Positions 59,703 to 64,000 of a stretch of 64,000 bases of DNA are shown here, piece by piece. The position numbers and the translations under genes were made by a program. Each line of letters opens with the position of its first letter. The first letter of the stretch is position 1. This stretch comes from Paenibacillus lactis (GTDB taxonomy: Bacteria; Bacillota; Bacilli; Paenibacillales; Paenibacillaceae), in contig NZ_JAGGKI010000024.1 in assembly GCF_017873605.1 (NCBI RefSeq), positions 1 to 64,000 on the forward strand, written 5' to 3'. A model generated the notes under the pieces. It worked only from the letters and a program-made list of their open reading frames with translations, searched no databases and was not told the DNA's origin.

Positions 59703-61217
59703 TTGACAGCTGAGAAGATGAAAGCACGCATGATCGTGGATAAATCATTTCGCATCGCCCAAGTCGATAACCGGATTTACGGATCCTTTATCGAGCATCT
59801 TGGCCGGGCCGTGTATGGGGGCATTTACGAACCCGGGCATGAGACAGCAGATGCAGGCGGGTTTCGGAACGATGTGAAAGCCTTGATCCAGGAGCTGAAT
59901 GTTCCGATCATTCGTTATCCGGGCGGAAATTTTGTATCCGGCTATAACTGGGAGGATGGCGTTGGTCCGGTAGCCGAGCGTCCCAAACGGCTTGAGCTTG
60001 CCTGGAGAACTCTGGAGCCTAATGAGGTCGGCACGAACGAGTTTATTACCTGGGCCAAGGAGGCTGGCTCCGATGTGATGATGGCCGTTAACCTGGGCAC
60101 ACGGGGGATCGATGCCGCCAGAAATCTGCTGGAGTACACGAACCACCCGGGAGGCACCTACTGGAGCGATCTGCGCCGCAGTCACGGCTACGAGCAGCCG
60201 CACAAAATCAAGACCTGGTGTCTCGGCAACGAAATGGATGGTCCGTGGCAGATTGGTCATAAAACTTCCGCTGAATACGGCAGGCTGGCTGTCGAAACCG
60301 CGAGGGCCATGCGTCTTGTGGATCCGGATATCGAGCTGGTTGCTTGCGGAAGCTCCAGTTCCTCGATGCCGACGTTCCCTGAGTGGGAAGCCGTTACGCT
60401 CGACCATACGTATGAGGCCGTCGACTACATATCGCTGCATCAGTACTATGGCAACCGTGATAACGACACCGCCAACTATCTCGCGCTAACCCTTGATATG
60501 GATCATTTTATCCATACCGTGAAGTCCACCTGCGACTATATCAAAGCTAAGAAGCGCAGCAAGAAAACGATGTATCTCAGCTTTGACGAATGGAACGTCT
60601 GGTATCATTCCAATGATGCGGATCGAAAAATCGAGCCTTGGACTGTAGCTCCGCCCCAGCTGGAGGACGTCTACAACTTCGAGGACGCCCTGCTGGTCGG
60701 AAGCATGCTGATCACATTCCTGCGCCATGCGGACCGGCTCAAGATGGCATGTCTGGCACAGCTCGTGAACGTAATTGCGCCGATCATGACGGAAAACGGA
60801 GGACGCGCCTGGAAGCAGACGATCTTCTATCCGTATCTTCATGCTTCGAAATACGGCCGCGGCGTATCGCTGCTTCCGATCGTGGATTCGCCGGTATACG
60901 ACTCCAAGGATTTCACGGACGTGCCGTATTTGGACAGCGCCGTCGTGCATAACGAAGAGGATGAGGAAATCACGATCTTTGCCGTCAACCGCCATCTTGA
61001 AGAAGCGCTGGAGCTGTCCTGCGACGTCCGCAGCTTCGAGGGCTACCGTCTTGTCGAGCATATCGTGCTGGAGCACGATGATCTGAAAGCGGTGAATACC
61101 GCCGCAGAAGAGAAGGTAAAGCCTCATAGCCGCGGTGAAGCCAAGCTTGATAGCGGAATTGTGACGGCAAGGCTTGCCAAGGCATCCTGGAATGTCATCC
61201 GTTTGAAAAAGGCCTAA
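59703..61217 (+). CDS. abfA: Alpha-L-arabinofuranosidase (GH51)
   Basis: Removes arabinofuranosyl residues from arabino-oligosaccharides inside the cell (no signal peptide). The 504-residue protein has the GH51 barrel with IYGSFIEHLGRAVYGGIYEP, the acid/base glutamate E177 in CLGNEMDGPWQ and the nucleophile E296 in SFDEWNVWY; these numbers nearly equal those of characterised Geobacillus GH51 enzymes. The C-terminal beta domain follows from about 390. The start is TTG 59703, 6 bases after AAGGTG. It is likely expressed with the importer genes downstream. Confidence 0.96.
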   Translation: MTAEKMKARMIVDKSFRIAQVDNRIYGSFIEHLGRAVYGGIYEPGHETADAGGFRNDVKALIQELNVPIIRYPGGNFVSGYNWEDGVGPVAERPKRLELAWRTLEPNEVGTNEFITWAKEAGSDVMMAVNLGTRGIDAARNLLEYTNHPGGTYWSDLRRSHGYEQPHKIKTWCLGNEMDGPWQIGHKTSAEYGRLAVETARAMRLVDPDIELVACGSSSSSMPTFPEWEAVTLDHTYEAVDYISLHQYYGNRDNDTANYLALTLDMDHFIHTVKSTCDYIKAKKRSKKTMYLSFDEWNVWYHSNDADRKIEPWTVAPPQLEDVYNFEDALLVGSMLITFLRHADRLKMACLAQLVNVIAPIMTENGGRAWKQTIFYPYLHASKYGRGVSLLPIVDSPVYDSKDFTDVPYLDSAVVHNEEDEEITIFAVNRHLEEALELSCDVRSFEGYRLVEHIVLEHDDLKAVNTAAEEKVKPHSRGEAKLDSGIVTARLAKASWNVIRLKKA

Positions 61218-61295
61218 CAACATAAATACCAATAGAGCAGCTGCGCATCCACTGCGCGCTGCTCTCACTCCCAACTTTTATTCCACTGCACAAAG

Positions 61296-61309
61296 TGTAA
61301 GCGCTTCAC
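61296..61309 (+). promoter_or_regulatory. cre-like site upstream of araN
   Basis: TGTAAGCGCTTCAC closely resembles the CcpA target TGTAAGCGCTTACA, with one base missing in the right half. It lies 92 bases before the solute-binding protein gene. Confidence 0.5.
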
Positions 61310-61400
61310 TTCCGAGGCGAGAGTCTGAAGGATCAGATGTAATTCTGTTTAGAAGTGACGGTTGGTATCGAAGTGAATGAATATTTCGGGGAGGGTCTTG

Positions 61401-62732
61401 ATGATGACAAAGAAATGGGCGATTGTAAGTCTCGTCATATCGATGGCGCTGTTTCTGTGGGGCTGCGGTAAGTCCGGCGGTACCGGCGGCGAATCCTCGG
61501 TTCTGGACGGAGGAGCCGGCGAGAACGCGACGGAGCTGTCCTATTGGACGTTCGTGGAGCTCCATGGACAGCATTTCGAGAAGATGCTTGGTAAATGGAA
61601 TGCGGAGAATCCGGACAGGCAGATCAAGCTGAACGTTACCGTCATGCCGTATGACGATATGCATAACAAATTATCGATTGCCGTTCAGTCCGGCACCGGC
61701 GCGCCGGATATTGCCGATATCGAGCTTGGCAAGTTTCCGGACTTTCTGGCAGGCACGCCGCAGCTTGAACCGCTGAACGATGTTATTGATCCATACCGAG
61801 ACACCCTCGTCCAGTCCCGAATCGACCTTTACAGCAAGGATGGCGTCAACTATGGCGCACCGACGCATGTCGGCGCTTCCGTAGCGTTTTACAACACCGA
61901 AATATTGAAGGAAGCCGGCGTGAATTACGAGGATATCGTCACCTGGGAAGATTTCAAGCAGGCGGGAATCCAAGTGTATGAAAAAACCGGAAAATATATG
62001 GGAACCGCCGATACGAGCGCTGCTTGGCAGGCTTCGATGCTGCTTGCGCAGCAGGGTGCCGACCTGACCGATGAATCGGGCAATCCGATCGTAAATTCGG
62101 AGGAAATGGTGAAGGCGATGACGCTGCTGAAGGATTTGCAGGACAACAACGTCATCGCTACGATTGCCGGCGGGCAGCCGGATACGGAGGAGGCCTACGG
62201 CGAATTCAATGCCGGCAACTATGCGACAGCCTTTATGCCGCTGTGGCAGATGTCCAGATACACCAACTACATGCCTGACCTGTCGGGAAAAATTGCGATC
62301 GCTCCCATCCCTGTTATGGAGGAGGGCATGCCGAGGTCCGTCGGAGGCGGAGGAACCGGTACCGTCGTCACGAAGACCGCCAAGGACGTTAAGCTGGCGA
62401 AGGATTTCCTTGCTTTTGCCAAACTGTCGCTGGATGCCAACAAGGAAATTTGGAACACGCTCGGGTTCGATCCGGTCAATATGGATGTCTGGGAGATGAA
62501 GGATGTGACCCATAATCCCGAGAACCAGTTCGTGAAGTATTTCGTCAACAATCCGTTTGACGTGCTCAATGAACTCAAGGATGAAATCCGTCTGATTAAG
62601 TCAACCTCCGCATCGCCCACGATCAACAACGTCCTTTGTACAACGACCTTCAATGAAATATTCGAGGACGGGAAGGATATCGCCGAAGCTTTGAACGACG
62701 CGCAGAAGCAAATCGAGCAGGAATTGAAATAG
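61401..62732 (+). CDS. araN: Sugar ABC transporter substrate-binding lipoprotein (AraN-like)
   Basis: A 443-residue family 1 extracellular binding protein. The signal peptide ends in the lipobox LFLWGC (C22). The mature part has ELSYWTFVELHGQHFEKMLG, GAPDIADIELGKFPDFL and GGGGTGTVVTKTAKDVKLAK. AraN of Bacillus binds arabinose oligomers; the placement after abfA supports the same ligand class here. GGGGAGGG precedes tandem ATGs at 61401 and 61404; either could be the start. A stable hairpin separates it from the permease genes. Confidence 0.88.
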   Translation: MMTKKWAIVSLVISMALFLWGCGKSGGTGGESSVLDGGAGENATELSYWTFVELHGQHFEKMLGKWNAENPDRQIKLNVTVMPYDDMHNKLSIAVQSGTGAPDIADIELGKFPDFLAGTPQLEPLNDVIDPYRDTLVQSRIDLYSKDGVNYGAPTHVGASVAFYNTEILKEAGVNYEDIVTWEDFKQAGIQVYEKTGKYMGTADTSAAWQASMLLAQQGADLTDESGNPIVNSEEMVKAMTLLKDLQDNNVIATIAGGQPDTEEAYGEFNAGNYATAFMPLWQMSRYTNYMPDLSGKIAIAPIPVMEEGMPRSVGGGGTGTVVTKTAKDVKLAKDFLAFAKLSLDANKEIWNTLGFDPVNMDVWEMKDVTHNPENQFVKYFVNNPFDVLNELKDEIRLIKSTSASPTINNVLCTTTFNEIFEDGKDIAEALNDAQKQIEQELK

Positions 62733-62766
62733 CCTTGCCTTGATGGATATGCATTCAATCGAAAAA

Positions 62767-62793
62767 GGGCTGCCCCTATGACAGGGGCGGCTC
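62767..62793 (+). other. Intercistronic stem-loop araN-araP
   Basis: GGGCTGCCCCT/AGGGGCGGCTC hairpin with a 5-base loop and no long T run. Such structures after binding-protein genes usually raise their mRNA stability over the permease genes. Confidence 0.6.
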
Positions 62794-62815
62794 TCTTCAA
62801 AAGGAGTAGGGTCCG

Positions 62816-63709
62816 ATGATTAAAAAATTTCTATACTCCCAGAAGGTGGCTCCTTATGTTTTCGTCCTGCCGTTTATCCTCGTCTTTCTCGTGTTCTGGG
62901 TATACCCCCTCGGGAGCTCGCTCGGCATGAGCTTCCAGAAGATTCAGCTGGGCCAAGAGGCGTCATGGATCGGCCTTGACAACTACGAGAAGCTGGCGGG
63001 AGACGGCGTGTTTCTGAAGGCGGTGACGAACAGTGCGATCTATATGGTGCTTACGCTGCTTATCCTCATTCCGTTTCCGATGCTTTTTGCGGTGCTGATC
63101 AACAGCAAGCTGATGTGGGGAAGGGAGTTTTTCAAGTCGTCCTTCTTTTTCCCTGCGCTGACCTCCGTTGTCGTAGCCGGCACGATCTTCCGGTTAATGT
63201 TCGGCGAGATGGAAGGCTCGCTGATCAACAGCATATTAGGCTGGTTCGGCATCGACCCCGTCAAATTTTTGAAAGGTCAGGTGACCGGCTTTATCGCATT
63301 GCTGGCCTTGGCTACCTGGCGGTGGACCGGAGTCAATATGCTGTATTTTTTGTCGGGCTTGAAGAACATTCCGGATGAATATTACGAGGCGGCCTCGATC
63401 GACGGCGCGTCATCCTTTCAGAAATTCACGAAAATCACCATGCCCTTGCTGAAGCCGACAACGATTTACGTGCTGACGATCAGCATTTATGCGGGCCTGG
63501 CCATGTTCATCGAGAGCATGATGCTGTGGAACGGCAACAATTCCCCTAAAAATATCGGCCTCACCATCGTCGGCTACTTGTACCGCCAAGGAATCGAGAA
63601 GAACAATCTGGGATATGCCGCCGCCGTCGGGATCGTGCTTCTTGCCATTACGATGATCATTAATCTGACGCAGCTCAAGCTGTCGGGCATGTTCAAGAAG
63701 GAGGATTGA
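62816..63709 (+). CDS. araP: Sugar ABC transporter permease (AraP-like)
   Basis: A 297-residue MalF-type permease with six hydrophobic segments, the first at about 10-35 (APYVFVLPFILVFLVFWVYP). The EAA loop that meets the ATPase reads YYEAASIDGASSFQKFTKIT near 198-217. AAAAGGAG lies before the ATG. Neither this cluster nor the window contains an ATPase gene, so an MsmX-like shared ATPase elsewhere is likely, as in Bacillus. Confidence 0.9.
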   Translation: MIKKFLYSQKVAPYVFVLPFILVFLVFWVYPLGSSLGMSFQKIQLGQEASWIGLDNYEKLAGDGVFLKAVTNSAIYMVLTLLILIPFPMLFAVLINSKLMWGREFFKSSFFFPALTSVVVAGTIFRLMFGEMEGSLINSILGWFGIDPVKFLKGQVTGFIALLALATWRWTGVNMLYFLSGLKNIPDEYYEAASIDGASSFQKFTKITMPLLKPTTIYVLTISIYAGLAMFIESMMLWNGNNSPKNIGLTIVGYLYRQGIEKNNLGYAAAVGIVLLAITMIINLTQLKLSGMFKKED

Positions 63710-63711
63710 CC

Positions 63712-64000
63712 ATGAGACGGGAAACGGTGATCAAGGTACTGCTCTTTCTTCTCTTCGCGGTTCTTTGCTTCCTGATTCTGGTGCCCTTTTATGCGGTGAC
63801 GATTGCATCCTTCAAGCCTGGCGAGGATTTGATCCGTTATGGGCTGAATCTGAAATTCGATCTGTCTGTAATGAACTTCGATAATTTTGCCTATCTCTTT
63901 ACCGGCGACCATTCCTATTTTATGTGGTTTTTCAACTCGCTGCTGTTGACGGTGGTTCAGGTAGCGTTAACTTTGATTGTCAGCGCGACGGTTGCCTATG
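63712..64000 (+). CDS. araQ: Sugar ABC transporter permease (AraQ-like), partial
   Basis: Runs past the window edge; 96 residues are visible. The N-terminal segment VLLFLLFAVLCFLILVPFYA is the first membrane helix of a MalG-type permease, followed by FNSLLLTVVQVALTLIVSAT, the second. GGAGG overlaps the end of araP, and the ATG is 3 bases after its stop codon, so the two are translated together. Confidence 0.85.
   Translation, partial: MRRETVIKVLLFLLFAVLCFLILVPFYAVTIASFKPGEDLIRYGLNLKFDLSVMNFDNFAYLFTGDHSYFMWFFNSLLLTVVQVALTLIVSATVAY

Noticed and set aside
1..64000. Prophage, conjugative element or biosynthetic gene cluster
   Set aside because: No integrase, capsid, relaxase, transposase or NRPS/PKS gene is visible; gene content is metabolic and housekeeping throughout.

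Overview
The window reads as chromosomal DNA of a Paenibacillus-like member of the Bacillota. The basis is gene content and gene order (cymR/iscS/mnmA, alaS-ireB-ruvX-DUF1292-mltG-U32 proteases, glcT-ptsGHI, yuaF-floT, araA/R/D/B/M with abfA), Gram-positive ribosome binding sites with frequent TTG and GTG starts, and a T-box leader. The assignment to Paenibacillus is inference. No tRNA, rRNA, prophage, insertion sequence or CRISPR array was found. Almost every gene is full length; only the last one (araQ-like) runs off the window.

Layout. 1-740: three consecutive, unrelated short tandem-repeat arrays. 757-6000: sulfur and tRNA thiolation genes (mnmA on minus; cymR and iscS on plus) and small proteins. 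6166-15330: an AI-2E family permease, then a T-box-controlled alaS and the core cluster ireB, ruvX, two DUF1292 genes, mltG, trhP1 and trhP2. 15485-22495: a chemotaxis receptor, a class B penicillin-binding protein that overlaps a convergent second AI-2E family permease, and a polysaccharide deacetylase. 22625-28821: ilvD, a KGG-repeat stress protein, a HAD hydrolase, a sirtuin, an aldo/keto reductase and an AraC regulator. 29028-34303: galKET and an iron alcohol dehydrogenase. 34466-36733: a NfeD/flotillin pair behind a SigW-like promoter, followed by a tandem repeat that appears to derive from the flotillin 3' end. 36939-42249: GlcT and the ptsG-ptsH-ptsI operon with a RAT/terminator switch. 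42501-45886: pullulanase and ribosomal protein L25/Ctc. 46014-51010: an orphan amino-acid binding lipoprotein, a kduI-deoR-kduD uronate operon and a secreted glycerophosphodiesterase. 51171-64000: an arabinose regulon with isomerase, AraR, epimerase, kinase, AraM, a GH51 arabinofuranosidase, an unusual winged-helix regulator, and an ABC importer.

How the parts work together. The second half is a plant-polysaccharide catabolic region. Glucose enters through PtsG under GlcT antitermination. HPr keeps its regulatory serine, and cre-like sites sit upstream of pulA and araN, which suggests catabolite control. AbfA releases arabinose from arabino-oligosaccharides imported by AraN/AraP/AraQ-like proteins. 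AraA, AraB and AraD convert it to xylulose 5-phosphate, with AraR repressing through identical palindromes at araA and araD. galKET handles galactose and kduI/kduD handle pectin-derived uronates.

The least conventional observations are: the convergent PBP/permease overlap in a shared low-complexity tail; a dispersed element of about 110 bp with terminal inverted repeats, present twice; tandem copies of the flotillin 3' end; and the regulator divergent from abfA, which fuses a winged helix to a long beta-rich domain that I do not recognise.
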